From assembly GCA_017306245.1 (NCBI GenBank), contig JAFKIY010000005.1, positions 62,001 through 126,000 on the forward strand: DNA of 64,000 bases. Reading direction: 5' to 3'. Of the stretch, positions 1-7,876 are shown piece after piece. A program made the position numbers and the translations under genes. This DNA is from Micrococcales bacterium. GTDB lineage: Bacteria; Actinomycetota; Actinomycetes; Actinomycetales; Microbacteriaceae. The number at the start of each line of letters is the position of its first letter. Positions within the stretch are counted from its first letter, which is position 1. The notes under the pieces were generated by a model, which had not been told where the DNA came from, did no database searches, and saw only the letters and a program-made list of their open reading frames with translations.

Positions 1-698
1 CCATGTTCGGCGGCGAAGTCAGCGTGCCGATCGTCATCCGGACGCCAGGCGGCGGCGGCCAGCAGCTCGCGGCAACGCACTCCCAGAACCTGGAGGTCTG
101 GTACGCGCACATCCCCGGGCTCAAGGTTGTCGCGCCGTCCAATCCGGCGGATGCGAAAGCGCTGCTCACTGCGGCGATTCGCGACGATGATCCCGTGCTG
201 TTCCTGGAAAACCTGGGCCTGTACAACCTCAAGGGCGAGGTGCCGGACGGCGAGCAGGTCGGCGAGATCGGCACGGCGGCGATCGTGAAGGACGGAACCG
301 ATATCACCGTCGTGAGCTATTCGCGTGGCGTGCTCACCGCTCTGGAGGTCGCGAACCAGCTTGCCGAGGAGGGCATCTCCGTGGAGGTTGTCGACCTGCG
401 AAGCCTGAGGCCGCTCGACCGGGACACGGTGTGCGCCTCGGTCCGCAAGACGAGCAGGGCGGTGATTTTCGAGGATGACCTGTTGACCTACGGGATCGGT
501 GCCGAGATTTCGGCGACCATCGGCGAAGGGGCATTCGACTGGCTCGACGCGCCCGTGCGCAGGGTGGCCGCCGCCGAAGTTCCGCTGCCGTACTCGAAGC
601 CGCTGGAGCGGGCGGCGATGCCGGATGCAGCGTCGCTCACGAAAGTCATCCGCGAAACGCTTGCCGCATCCGCGTTCGAGGGAGGTCAGGGTGTCTGA
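1..698 (+). CDS. pdhB: 2-oxoacid dehydrogenase E1 component, beta subunit (5' end outside window)
   Basis: This is the C-terminal two thirds of an E1 beta subunit of a pyruvate or branched-chain 2-oxoacid dehydrogenase complex, the thiamine-diphosphate enzyme that decarboxylates the oxoacid and acylates the E2 lipoyl group. The visible part carries the end of the pyrimidine-binding domain (TPGGGGQQLAATHSQNLE, then a PSNPADAKALL segment) and the full transketolase C-terminal domain, ending in VPLPYSKPLERAAMP, typical of this family. The frame is open at the left edge, so the start lies upstream. Its last 8 nt overlap the E2 start, which indicates an operon and translational coupling. Which oxoacid is used cannot be told from this subunit alone. 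Confidence 0.93.
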   Translation, partial: MFGGEVSVPIVIRTPGGGGQQLAATHSQNLEVWYAHIPGLKVVAPSNPADAKALLTAAIRDDDPVLFLENLGLYNLKGEVPDGEQVGEIGTAAIVKDGTDITVVSYSRGVLTALEVANQLAEEGISVEVVDLRSLRPLDRDTVCASVRKTSRAVIFEDDLLTYGIGAEISATIGEGAFDWLDAPVRRVAAAEVPLPYSKPLERAAMPDAASLTKVIRETLAASAFEGGQGV

Positions 699-1950
699 AG
701 TGGTCATGCCCCGGTTGTCGGACACGATGGAGGAGGGCGAACTCGCCACGTGGCTGAAGAACGAGGGCGACACGATCGCGAAGGGCGATATCCTCGCGGA
801 GATTGAAACCGACAAGGCGACGATGGACCTGGAGGCGTTCGAATCCGGCGTGCTCGAGAAGCACCTCGTCGATGCGGGAAGCGTCGTCCCGATCGGGACG
901 CCGGTCGCCATCATCGGCGACGGCAGCGGCACGGCGGATGCTCCGAAGAAGAAGGATCCGCCGAAGGCGCAGGAGACCCCTCAGGCCGAGGAGCCGTCGA
1001 AGGCGGAGGAAGCCCCGCAGGTTGAGGAGCCGCCGAAGGCGGCATCTCGAAACCAGGCGTCAGGCAAACTCCGCATGTCGCCCGTGGCCAGAAAGATCGC
1101 CAGGGACCACGGGATCGATCCTGCGACGATCACCGGTTCCGGTCCGCAGGGCCGCGTCGTGCGCGCGGATGTGGAGGCGGCGATTTCCCAGCAGGCCGCC
1201 AGCCCGACGGCACCTGTCTCGCCGAGCGCAACGGCCGCTCGGCCGGCCGGTGCGATGATCCCAGGGTCCGACGAGGAGATGCCGGTCAACCGCATCCGCA
1301 AGGTCGCGGCCAAGCGGCTCACCGAGAGCCAGGCCGTCCCGCACTTCTTCCTCACGAGCGTCGTCGACGTCGAGAAGCTGCTCGCGTTTCGCTCCGACGT
1401 GAACGAGAGCCTCGAAGCCCAGGGCATTAGAGTGAGCGTCAACGACCTGTTCGTCCGTGCCGCCGCGGTGACGCTGCGGCACCATGCGGAGGCGAACTCC
1501 TCCTGGGGCGATGATTCGGTGATCCGGCGAGCCAGGGTCAACATCGGAATCGCCGTTGCCACCGACGCCGGGTTGCTGGTTCCCGTCGTGCACGACGCCG
1601 ACACGAAGGGCCTGGGCGCCGTCGCGCAGGAGACCGTCGCGCTCGCGGAAAAGGCGCGCGACGGCAAGCTCAGTCCGGACGAGATGAGCGGCGGGACGTT
1701 CAGCATCTCCAACCTCGGAATGTTCGGCATCGACCAGTTCACGGCCGTGATCAACCCGCCGGAGGCGGCAATTCTCGCGGTCGGTGCGGCCAGTCCGGTG
1801 CCCGTCGTGCGCGACGGCGTGCTCGTGGAGGTTCCGAAGCTGAAGATCACGCTCACCGTAGACCACCGGGTCATGGACGGTGCGGTCGCCGCCACTTTCC
1901 TGCGGGACCTCGTCGCCGTTCTCGAGCATCCGCTGCGCATGCTGCTCTGA
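691..1950 (+). CDS. pdhC: dihydrolipoamide acyltransferase, E2 component of 2-oxoacid dehydrogenase complex
   Basis: E2 core of the complex, 419 aa, transferring the acyl group from lipoyl-lysine to CoA. The GTG at 691 has a strong GGAGGT ribosome site at 681 and gives an N terminus directly in the lipoyl fold. Domains in order: one lipoyl domain (residues 1-78, lipoylated Lys42 in EIETDKATMD), an acidic Pro/Lys/Glu linker (about 88-120), a peripheral subunit-binding domain (RMSPVARKIARDHGI..GRVVRADVEAA, about 128-165) and the catalytic domain with the DHRVMDG active-site motif near the C terminus. A single lipoyl domain suits either a PDH or a branched-chain enzyme. The next gene starts 54 nt downstream and probably has its own promoter. 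Confidence 0.95.
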   Translation: MSEVVMPRLSDTMEEGELATWLKNEGDTIAKGDILAEIETDKATMDLEAFESGVLEKHLVDAGSVVPIGTPVAIIGDGSGTADAPKKKDPPKAQETPQAEEPSKAEEAPQVEEPPKAASRNQASGKLRMSPVARKIARDHGIDPATITGSGPQGRVVRADVEAAISQQAASPTAPVSPSATAARPAGAMIPGSDEEMPVNRIRKVAAKRLTESQAVPHFFLTSVVDVEKLLAFRSDVNESLEAQGIRVSVNDLFVRAAAVTLRHHAEANSSWGDDSVIRRARVNIGIAVATDAGLLVPVVHDADTKGLGAVAQETVALAEKARDGKLSPDEMSGGTFSISNLGMFGIDQFTAVINPPEAAILAVGAASPVPVVRDGVLVEVPKLKITLTVDHRVMDGAVAATFLRDLVAVLEHPLRMLL

Positions 1951-1992
1951 CGCGGGGGCGATTTCCCGCGCCCCGCGAACCCTGCTCGGTAC

Positions 1993-1998
1993 TACCGT
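1993..1998 (+). promoter_or_regulatory. -10 box for leaderless transcript of first TDT transporter
   Basis: TACCGT ends 6 nt before the ATG at 2005, so the transcript would start on the A of the start codon. No Shine-Dalgarno or clear -35 element is present. Confidence 0.5.
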
Positions 1999-2004
1999 AA
2001 AAGG

Positions 2005-3042
2005 ATGGCTCAGTTCTGGGCGCGTCTCGACGCAGGAATCCGCACACTCCCGCCCGGCGCGTTCGCTTTCGTGATGGCGACCGGAATCGTGTCCACGGCG
2101 TTTCTCATGGTGGGGTGGTCCGTCGTTTCGACGGTGATGCTCGTGCTGGCCGAGGTGAGCCTCGCGGCGCTCGCCGTTGCGCTGGTCCTGCGACTGGTTC
2201 GGCATCCGGGATCCGCGCTGAGCGATGCGCGCAAACCGGAGCGAGCGTTCGGGTATTTCACGATCGTCGCCGCCATCAATGTCGTGGCGGTCCGGCTATA
2301 TCCGCACGATCCGGTTGCAGCCATCGCGCTCGCCATCGTCAGCATCCCGGTGTGGCTGCTCCTCAACTACGGCGTTCAGGCCGCACTCATGCTGGGCAGG
2401 CGGGATCGACCCGTCGCGACGCAGGTGAACGGGAGCTGGTTCCTGTGGGTGGTCGCCACCCAGTCGCTTGCCGCGGTCGGCGCGGAGATCGGGCGGGGCG
2501 CGGACAACCAGTGGATCGCCGCAATCTCCGTCGCGCTGTGGGGCATCGGCGTCGTCCTGTACCTCATGCTCGCGACGCTCGTCACGCTGCGGCTGCTTAC
2601 GACGCGCAATGACGCGGCCAAACTCGGCCCGGCCTACTGGATCTACATGGGCGCCACCGCCATCACCGTGCTCGCGGGCTCCTACATTCTCGTGCTGCCC
2701 GCAGACCTGCCGATCATGGCGGTGATGTCCCCTGTCGTGGGCGGGCTCACCTTCATTCTGTGGGCGTTCGGGGTGTGGTGGATTCCGCTTCTGCTGATTT
2801 TCGGGGTGTGGCGGCACGGCATCCAGCGCATCCCGCTGACCTACGAGACGGACCTGTGGAGCATTGTGTTCCCACTCGGGATGTATTCCGTGGCGAGCAT
2901 GCACTTCGGCACCCAAACCCACCTTCCACTCATGACGACGCTGGGCGAGTACGGCGCATGGGTATCCGGGGCCGCATGGCTTGTCGTCGCCGCCGCGATG
3001 GTGGCCAGCGCCGCAGTGCGGCGGCCCGCAGCCCCCCGCTGA
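2005..3042 (+). CDS. TDT/SLAC1-family anion (dicarboxylate/tellurite-type) transporter, copy 1
   Basis: A 345-aa integral membrane protein of the tellurite-resistance/dicarboxylate transporter superfamily (TehA, Mae1, SLAC1), with about ten hydrophobic helices. The N-terminal LPPGAFAFVMATGIVSTAF segment is the pore-helix signature of the family and recurs almost unchanged in the next gene. Other shared blocks are NGSWFLWVVATQSLA, YWIYMGATAITVLAGS, ILWAFGVWWIPLLLIFGVWRH and LWSIVFPLGMYSVASMHFG. Members are channels or transporters for monovalent anions or C4 dicarboxylates in the cytoplasmic membrane. The substrate cannot be assigned here. Downstream of the dehydrogenase operon but with a probable promoter of its own. 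Confidence 0.85.
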   Translation: MAQFWARLDAGIRTLPPGAFAFVMATGIVSTAFLMVGWSVVSTVMLVLAEVSLAALAVALVLRLVRHPGSALSDARKPERAFGYFTIVAAINVVAVRLYPHDPVAAIALAIVSIPVWLLLNYGVQAALMLGRRDRPVATQVNGSWFLWVVATQSLAAVGAEIGRGADNQWIAAISVALWGIGVVLYLMLATLVTLRLLTTRNDAAKLGPAYWIYMGATAITVLAGSYILVLPADLPIMAVMSPVVGGLTFILWAFGVWWIPLLLIFGVWRHGIQRIPLTYETDLWSIVFPLGMYSVASMHFGTQTHLPLMTTLGEYGAWVSGAAWLVVAAAMVASAAVRRPAAPR

Positions 3043-3175
3043 TGCTTCGTGGATGGGTGAGCGCGCATTCGCACGGCAACCATTTTTCACTGTATTTTTC
3101 GCACGGCCGGATGGCGGCCGCCCGCTAACCTACCTGCAGAGCAACGCTGCGGTTGGAAGGCTTCGGGTGGGAACC

Positions 3176-4240
3176 ATGAAGACAGAAACAGGACGACTGG
3201 CAACAGCGGTGAAGAAGCTGCCGCCGGGAGCATTCGCGTTCGTGATGGCCACCGGAATCGTCGCGGCGGCGTTCTCCCTGATCGGACTGTCCACGGTGAC
3301 ACTGGTGCTCCTCATCATCGCCGTCGCCGGCCTCGTCGCGCTGTTGTGCGCGCTCGGGTGGCGGATCGTGCGCCACTGGGACTCCGTGTACGCGGATGCC
3401 CGCAATCCCGCGATCGCGTTCGGGTACGCCACGATCGTTGCCGCGCTCAACGTGGTGGGGGCGCTGTTTTTCTCGATCGAGCCGATTGTGACGATCGTGC
3501 TTCTGTGCCTCAGCGTCCCGTTCTGGCTCGTACTCACCTACGGCATTGCCGCCGCCATGATGCTCGGCCCCCAGGACGGACCGCCGGCGCACAAGGCGAA
3601 CGGGAGCTGGTTCATCTGGGTGGTTGCCACCCAGTCGATTTCCGTGGTGACCGGCATCATCGACCACGGATTGAACGTCAACCTGCTCGGTGTCATCGCG
3701 GTGGGGATGTGGAGCATCGGCGTGATGCTGTACATCATCCTGACCGTTATCATCACGCTGCGCCTCATGACGACAACTCAGGATGCGTTCGGCGTTCGAC
3801 CCACCTACTGGGTGTACATGGGGGCGACCGCCATCACCGTGTATGCGGGGTGGTCGATCCTGAGCCTCCTGACAGAAATGCCCATCATGCAGGCGACCCA
3901 CGATTTCATCTCGGGCTTCACCTTCATGCTGTGGGCGTTCGGCGTGTGGTGGATTCCGATCCTCGTGATCTTCGGGCTGTGGCGTCACGCGGTGAAGCGT
4001 TACCCGGTACGGTACGAGTCCGAACTGTGGAGTATGGTCTTCCCGCTCGGGATGTTCTCGGTCGCCAGCATCCACCTCGGCAAGCTGCTCGGGCTGCCGG
4101 TGGTGCACGACATGGGTGTCATCTGCACCTGGATCGCGGGCGCGGCGTGGTTGGCGGTGACGGTGATGATGGTGCGGTCGGCCAGTCAGAAGCAGGTGCC
4201 GGGCGAGACCACGACGGAAAAAATCGCGCACACCTTGTAG
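3176..4240 (+). CDS. TDT/SLAC1-family anion transporter, copy 2
   Basis: A 354-aa paralogue of the preceding gene, in the same orientation after a 133-nt gap. It carries the same blocks at the same spacing (LPPGAFAFVMATGIVAAAF, NGSWFIWVVATQSIS, YWVYMGATAITVYAG, MLWAFGVWWIPILVIFGLWRH, LWSMVFPLGMFSVASIHLG). Divergence elsewhere shows the duplication is not recent. The ATG at 3176, preceded by a GGTGGGAA ribosome site at about 3166, is preferred over longer in-frame extensions, because the conserved domain begins about 15 residues later. The intergenic region is comparatively A/T-rich and could hold a separate promoter, so the copies may be expressed under different conditions. Confidence 0.85.
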   Translation: MKTETGRLATAVKKLPPGAFAFVMATGIVAAAFSLIGLSTVTLVLLIIAVAGLVALLCALGWRIVRHWDSVYADARNPAIAFGYATIVAALNVVGALFFSIEPIVTIVLLCLSVPFWLVLTYGIAAAMMLGPQDGPPAHKANGSWFIWVVATQSISVVTGIIDHGLNVNLLGVIAVGMWSIGVMLYIILTVIITLRLMTTTQDAFGVRPTYWVYMGATAITVYAGWSILSLLTEMPIMQATHDFISGFTFMLWAFGVWWIPILVIFGLWRHAVKRYPVRYESELWSMVFPLGMFSVASIHLGKLLGLPVVHDMGVICTWIAGAAWLAVTVMMVRSASQKQVPGETTTEKIAHTL

Positions 4241-4267
4241 CCCTGCGCTTCCCGGTAGACTTTTGGA

Positions 4268-4358
4268 CGGCTCCCCGCGTGGCGCCATCCAGGCGAATTC
4301 CCCCAGGACGGAAACGTAGCAAGGGTAACCGGGCTCTGGCGGGTGCGCGGGGGGCTGC
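4268..4358 (+). ncRNA. ffs: signal recognition particle 4.5S-type RNA
   Basis: Bacterial small SRP RNA of the actinobacterial form. The terminal stem pairs 4270-4279 with 4346-4355 over ten base pairs with one G-U. The conserved apical region lies at 4300-4340, containing CCCAGGACGGAAAC, GTAGCAAGGGTAAC and CGGGCTCTGG, the internal loops and GGAA-type tetraloop that bind the Ffh M domain. The RNA directs nascent membrane and secreted proteins to the SRP receptor. In many relatives ffs sits directly before dnaX. Here pta and ackA lie between them. Confidence 0.9.
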
Positions 4359-4374
4359 TACATTTTCGGCCAGG

Positions 4375-4408
4375 CGCTTCGCTCGGCCGATGACTCGCTT
4401 CGCTCGGC
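4375..4408 (+). repeat. short direct repeat between ffs and pta
   Basis: Two identical 13-nt units, CGCTTCGCTCGGC, lie at 4375-4387 and 4396-4408. They resemble the scattered cgcttcgctcgg-type intergenic repeats common in Microbacteriaceae. They may be a decayed REP-like element or part of the end of the SRP RNA transcript. No function is evident. Confidence 0.4.
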
Positions 4409-4441
4409 TGCCTGCCGCGATGGTTCAGGACGCACGGCACG

Positions 4442-4447
4442 TAGGCT
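4442..4447 (+). promoter_or_regulatory. -10 box for leaderless pta-ackA transcript
   Basis: TAGGCT ends 6 nt before the GTG at 4454. The same register is seen at nine other genes of this window. Confidence 0.5.
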
Positions 4448-4453
4448 GGACTG

Positions 4454-6544
4454 GTGGCGCGATCCATCTACATCACCTCCGCCGAAGGCAACACCGGCAA
4501 GTCGACCATCGCTTTGGGCGTGCTCGACACCCTGACGCGGTCCATCGAAAAGGTGGGCGTGTTCCGGCCGATCGCGCGATCCACCTCCGAGCGCGACTAT
4601 GTGCTCGAACTGCTGCTCGCCCACGACGGCGTGGACCTCGACTACGAGTTGTGCGTCGGGGTGGGTTACGACGACGTCCACAACGATCCGGAGGGCGCGC
4701 TCGCCACCATCGTCCAGCGGTACAAGGCCGTCGAGGCGCTGTGCGATGCCGTCGTCATCCTCGGATCCGATTACACGGATGTGGGCAGCCCCACCGAACT
4801 GGGATTCAACGCGCGGGTCGCCGCGAACCTCGGCGCCCCCGTCGTCCTCGTGCTCGGCGGGCGCGTCGGCGAGAGGCTGGAGGCGCGCACCCCCGATTCG
4901 CTGCGCCAGCTCGCGGAGGTTGCCGCCGCCGAACTCCACCACGAACACGCGACGCTCCTTGCGGTGATCGCGAACCGGGCCGACCCGGACAGGGTCGACG
5001 AGATCCGCACCGGCATCTCCTCGGCGACCGCCGACGTGCCCGTGTGGGTCGTACCGGAGAATCCCGTGCTCGTCGCCCCCACCATGAGATCGATCATGGA
5101 AGCGACCGGGGGCAGCCTGCTCAAAGGCGACCCCGAGCTGCTCAACCGCGAAGCCCTCGGCGTGGTGGTCGCCGCAATGGGCATGAACAACGTGCTGCCA
5201 AGGCTCATCGAAGGTTCGGTCGTCGTCGTGCCCGCCGACCGCACCGAGGTTCTGCTGGCCGTTCTCATGGCGAACGAATCGGGCACGTTCCCGTCCGTCG
5301 CCGGCATCGTGCTGAACGGCGGATTCGAACTGCCGGAGCCGATCGATCGGCTCATGGAGGGCATCCGGTCGACGCTGCCCATCATCCGAACCGAACTGGG
5401 CAGTTACGACACGGCCGTGCGCATCACCCAGATCCGGCCCCGGCTCGCCGCCGATTCGCAACGCAAACTCGACACGGCGCGCGCGATGTTCGAGGAACAC
5501 GTCGACGCGGATGAGCTTCTTGCGCTCCTCGACGTCGAGCGCACCCCCGTCGTCACGCCGCTCATGTTCGAGTACGGGCTCATCGAACGTGCGAGGGCGA
5601 ATCGGCGCCACATCGTGCTGCCCGAAGGCGAGGACGACCGCATCCTGCGCGCCGCCGCAACCGTGTTGAGCCGCGGTGTCGCCGACCTCACCATCCTCGG
5701 GGAAGAGATCGAGGTGCGTTCGCGGGCCATCGGGCTGGGCCTGGATATTCAGGCCGCGCAGGTGCTGAGTTCCTTCGATGACGTGCTCCGGCTCAAATTT
5801 TCGGAGGAATACCACCGCCTGCGGGAACACAAGGGCGTGACGCTGGAACGCGCGCGGGACACGGTCACCGACCCCTCCTACTTCGGCACGCTCATGGTGC
5901 ACCTCGGCCTCGCGGACGGGATGGTGTCCGGCGTCGCCCACACGACGGCGCACACGATCCGCCCGGCGTTCGAGATCATCAAGACGAAGGAGGGCGTCGC
6001 GGTCGTCTCGAGCGTGTTTCTCATGGCGCTCGCCGACCGCGTGCTCGTGTACGGCGACTGCGCGGTCATACCTGATCCGACCGCCGACCAGCTCGCCGAC
6101 ATCGCGGTGTCGGCCACCGAGACCTCGCTGCAGTTCGGCATCGAACCCCGCATCGCCATGTTGTCGTATTCGACGGGCGAGTCGGGGACGGGCGCCGATG
6201 TGGACAAGGTGCGCGAAGCGACCGCCATGGTGCGCAAGCGCCTGGTCGGCGTCCCGGTCGACGGGCCCATCCAGTACGACGCGGCGGCGGATGCTGCAGT
6301 GGCCCGAGCAAAACTGCCGGATTCGGAGGTGGCGGGCCGCGCCACCGTGTTCATCTTCCCGGACCTGAACACCGGCAACAACACGTACAAGGCTGTGCAG
6401 CGCAGCGCGGGTGCGGTGGCCATCGGGCCGATCCTTCAAGGCCTGCGGTTGCCGGTGAATGACCTGTCGCGGGGCGCAACCGTGCAGGACATCGTGAACA
6501 CGATCGCGATCACCGCAATCCAGGCGCAGGCCGCACGCCCGTGA
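4454..6544 (+). CDS. pta: phosphate acetyltransferase
   Basis: A 696-aa long-form phosphotransacetylase that interconverts acetyl-CoA plus phosphate and acetyl phosphate plus CoA. The N-terminal part is a BioD-like P-loop domain (TSAEGNTGKSTIALGVL, residues 8-24), followed by a DRTGG regulatory domain and a C-terminal PTA/PTB catalytic domain (from about residue 370: RHIVLPEGEDDRILRAA, then YSTGESGTGADVDKVREAT and FPDLNTGNNTYKAVQR). Length and domain order match the actinobacterial and E. coli long Pta. The GTG start is supported by the immediate start of the P-loop domain and by the TAGGCT box 6 nt upstream. It overlaps ackA by 4 nt (GTGA), so the pair is translationally coupled. Confidence 0.95.
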   Translation: MARSIYITSAEGNTGKSTIALGVLDTLTRSIEKVGVFRPIARSTSERDYVLELLLAHDGVDLDYELCVGVGYDDVHNDPEGALATIVQRYKAVEALCDAVVILGSDYTDVGSPTELGFNARVAANLGAPVVLVLGGRVGERLEARTPDSLRQLAEVAAAELHHEHATLLAVIANRADPDRVDEIRTGISSATADVPVWVVPENPVLVAPTMRSIMEATGGSLLKGDPELLNREALGVVVAAMGMNNVLPRLIEGSVVVVPADRTEVLLAVLMANESGTFPSVAGIVLNGGFELPEPIDRLMEGIRSTLPIIRTELGSYDTAVRITQIRPRLAADSQRKLDTARAMFEEHVDADELLALLDVERTPVVTPLMFEYGLIERARANRRHIVLPEGEDDRILRAAATVLSRGVADLTILGEEIEVRSRAIGLGLDIQAAQVLSSFDDVLRLKFSEEYHRLREHKGVTLERARDTVTDPSYFGTLMVHLGLADGMVSGVAHTTAHTIRPAFEIIKTKEGVAVVSSVFLMALADRVLVYGDCAVIPDPTADQLADIAVSATETSLQFGIEPRIAMLSYSTGESGTGADVDKVREATAMVRKRLVGVPVDGPIQYDAAADAAVARAKLPDSEVAGRATVFIFPDLNTGNNTYKAVQRSAGAVAIGPILQGLRLPVNDLSRGATVQDIVNTIAITAIQAQAARP

Positions 6545-7809
6545 GCCCTGCACACCCGGGCCGCGTCCTCGTCATCAATGCGGGGTCCTCGTCCCTGAAG
6601 TACCAGCTCATCGAGCTCGTCGACGAGCGCACCGTGGCGTCCGGCCTCGTGGAGCGCATCGGCGAGTCGCACACGGCTTCGGTATCGACAGTGGCGGAGC
6701 TTTCGGGGCCCGGTTCGGAGTCTCGGGTGTGGCGGGCGTCTACGGGCGGAGACTCCGAACCGGCCCCCGAAAGCGACCGGGACAATGGCGTGAAAGACCA
6801 CACGGCGGCGTTTGGCGTAATGCTCGACCAGTTGCGCGCGAAGGGGATCGACCCGGCAGATGGGTTGATGGCGATCGGGCACCGCGTGGTCCACGGTGGA
6901 GAGCGATTCGTGGAACCCACGATCATCACCGACGAGGTGAAGCAGCAGATCGACGAACTGTCGAGGCTGGCCCCCCTCCACAATCCGCCGAATCTGTCCG
7001 GAATCGTCGCCGCGGAGGTCACGTTCGCCGGCGTTCCGCAGGTCGCGGTGTTCGATACCGCATTCCACAGCACCCTGCCGCCGGTTGCGCGCAGTTACGC
7101 GATCGACGTGGATGTCGCCGAACGGTACGGCATCCGACGGTTCGGGTTCCATGGGATCTCGTTCCAGCACGTCGCCGGCGCGGCCGCGGAGTTTCTCGGT
7201 CGGCCGCGAGGGGAGCTGAAGCTCATCATTATTCACCTCGGCAATGGCGCATCCGCGTGCGCGGTCGATGGCGGACGCTCGGTGGAAACCTCGATGGGGC
7301 TGACCCCGCTGGAGGGGCTCATGATGGGCACGCGCGGTGGCGACATCGACCCGGGGGTGCTCATTCACTTGCAGCGTGAGGGGGGCTCGGGCGTCGACGA
7401 GCTCGATCGGCTCCTGAATCATGGCAGCGGCCTCCTCGGCCTCGGCGGTTTCGGTGACATTCGCGATGTGCGGAAGGCGGCGGACAGCGGGGACGCGCGC
7501 GCCGCACTGGCCATCGAGGTGTATACCCACCGCATCCGCGGCTACGTCGGGGCGTACCTGGCCCAGTTGGGGCGGGTGGATGCGGTCGTGTTCACGGCTG
7601 GCGTCGGCGAGAACAACGCGTCGGTGCGCGCTCGCGCGCTCGCCGGACTCGACGCTCTGGGCATCCGGGTGGACGAGAAGCGAAACGGTTCATCGTCCCG
7701 CAAGGCGCGAGTCATCTCCCCAGCGGATTCTGCCGTCACGGTCATGGTGGTGCCCACGAATGAGGAACTGGAGATCGCTCGCCAGGCGGCAGCACTCGTC
7801 CGCGGCTAA
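6541..7809 (+). CDS. ackA: acetate kinase
   Basis: A 422-aa acetate kinase that uses acetyl phosphate to make ATP and acetate, or the reverse, in the cytoplasm. The ASKHA-fold signatures are present: VINAGSSSLKYQL at residues 11-23, GHRVVHGG, FDTAFHSTLPP, GFHGISFQHV, HLGNGASACAVDGG and FTAGVGENNASVR. The protein is longer than the usual roughly 400 aa because residues 54-78 are encoded by a 74-bp inverted repeat, between the first beta strands and the KDHTAAFG segment. That insertion lies in a variable region and leaves all catalytic motifs intact, so the enzyme should be active. The GTG start overlaps the pta stop by 4 nt. Confidence 0.95.
   Translation: MSPAHPGRVLVINAGSSSLKYQLIELVDERTVASGLVERIGESHTASVSTVAELSGPGSESRVWRASTGGDSEPAPESDRDNGVKDHTAAFGVMLDQLRAKGIDPADGLMAIGHRVVHGGERFVEPTIITDEVKQQIDELSRLAPLHNPPNLSGIVAAEVTFAGVPQVAVFDTAFHSTLPPVARSYAIDVDVAERYGIRRFGFHGISFQHVAGAAAEFLGRPRGELKLIIIHLGNGASACAVDGGRSVETSMGLTPLEGLMMGTRGGDIDPGVLIHLQREGGSGVDELDRLLNHGSGLLGLGGFGDIRDVRKAADSGDARAALAIEVYTHRIRGYVGAYLAQLGRVDAVVFTAGVGENNASVRARALAGLDALGIRVDEKRNGSSSRKARVISPADSAVTVMVVPTNEELEIARQAAALVRG
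6700..6773 (+). repeat. in-frame palindromic element inside ackA
   Basis: A 25-nt arm at 6700-6724 is repeated inverted at 6749-6773 with a single mismatch, separated by 24 nt. It encodes an extra segment (starting LSGPGSESRVW and ending EPAPESD) not expected in acetate kinases. The arrangement of two inverted arms around a short centre resembles REPIN/MITE-type units. Confidence 0.75.
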
Positions 7810-7867
7810 TTTGCCATCGCGCATTCGCTGGTCTGCCGGGGCTCGGCGTGAGGTCGGTGCGCCCCAG

Positions 7868-7873
7868 TAGCAT
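7868..7873 (+). promoter_or_regulatory. -10 box upstream of dnaX
   Basis: TAGCAT ends 6 nt before the second of two adjacent GTG codons (7877 and 7880). This favours translation starting at 7880 on a leaderless transcript. Confidence 0.45.
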
Positions 7874-7876
7874 GGG

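Noticed and set aside
3346..5514. 722-aa plus-strand frame crossing the second TDT gene, SRP RNA and pta
   Set aside because: Arg-rich composition, runs through an RNA gene and lies in a shifted frame of two clear genes.
4358..6553. 731-aa minus-strand frame opposite pta
   Set aside because: It is an Arg/His/Gly-rich shadow of a well-supported gene, typical of high-G+C DNA. Similar long antisense frames opposite E2, hpaE/DapA and hpaG were discarded for the same reason.
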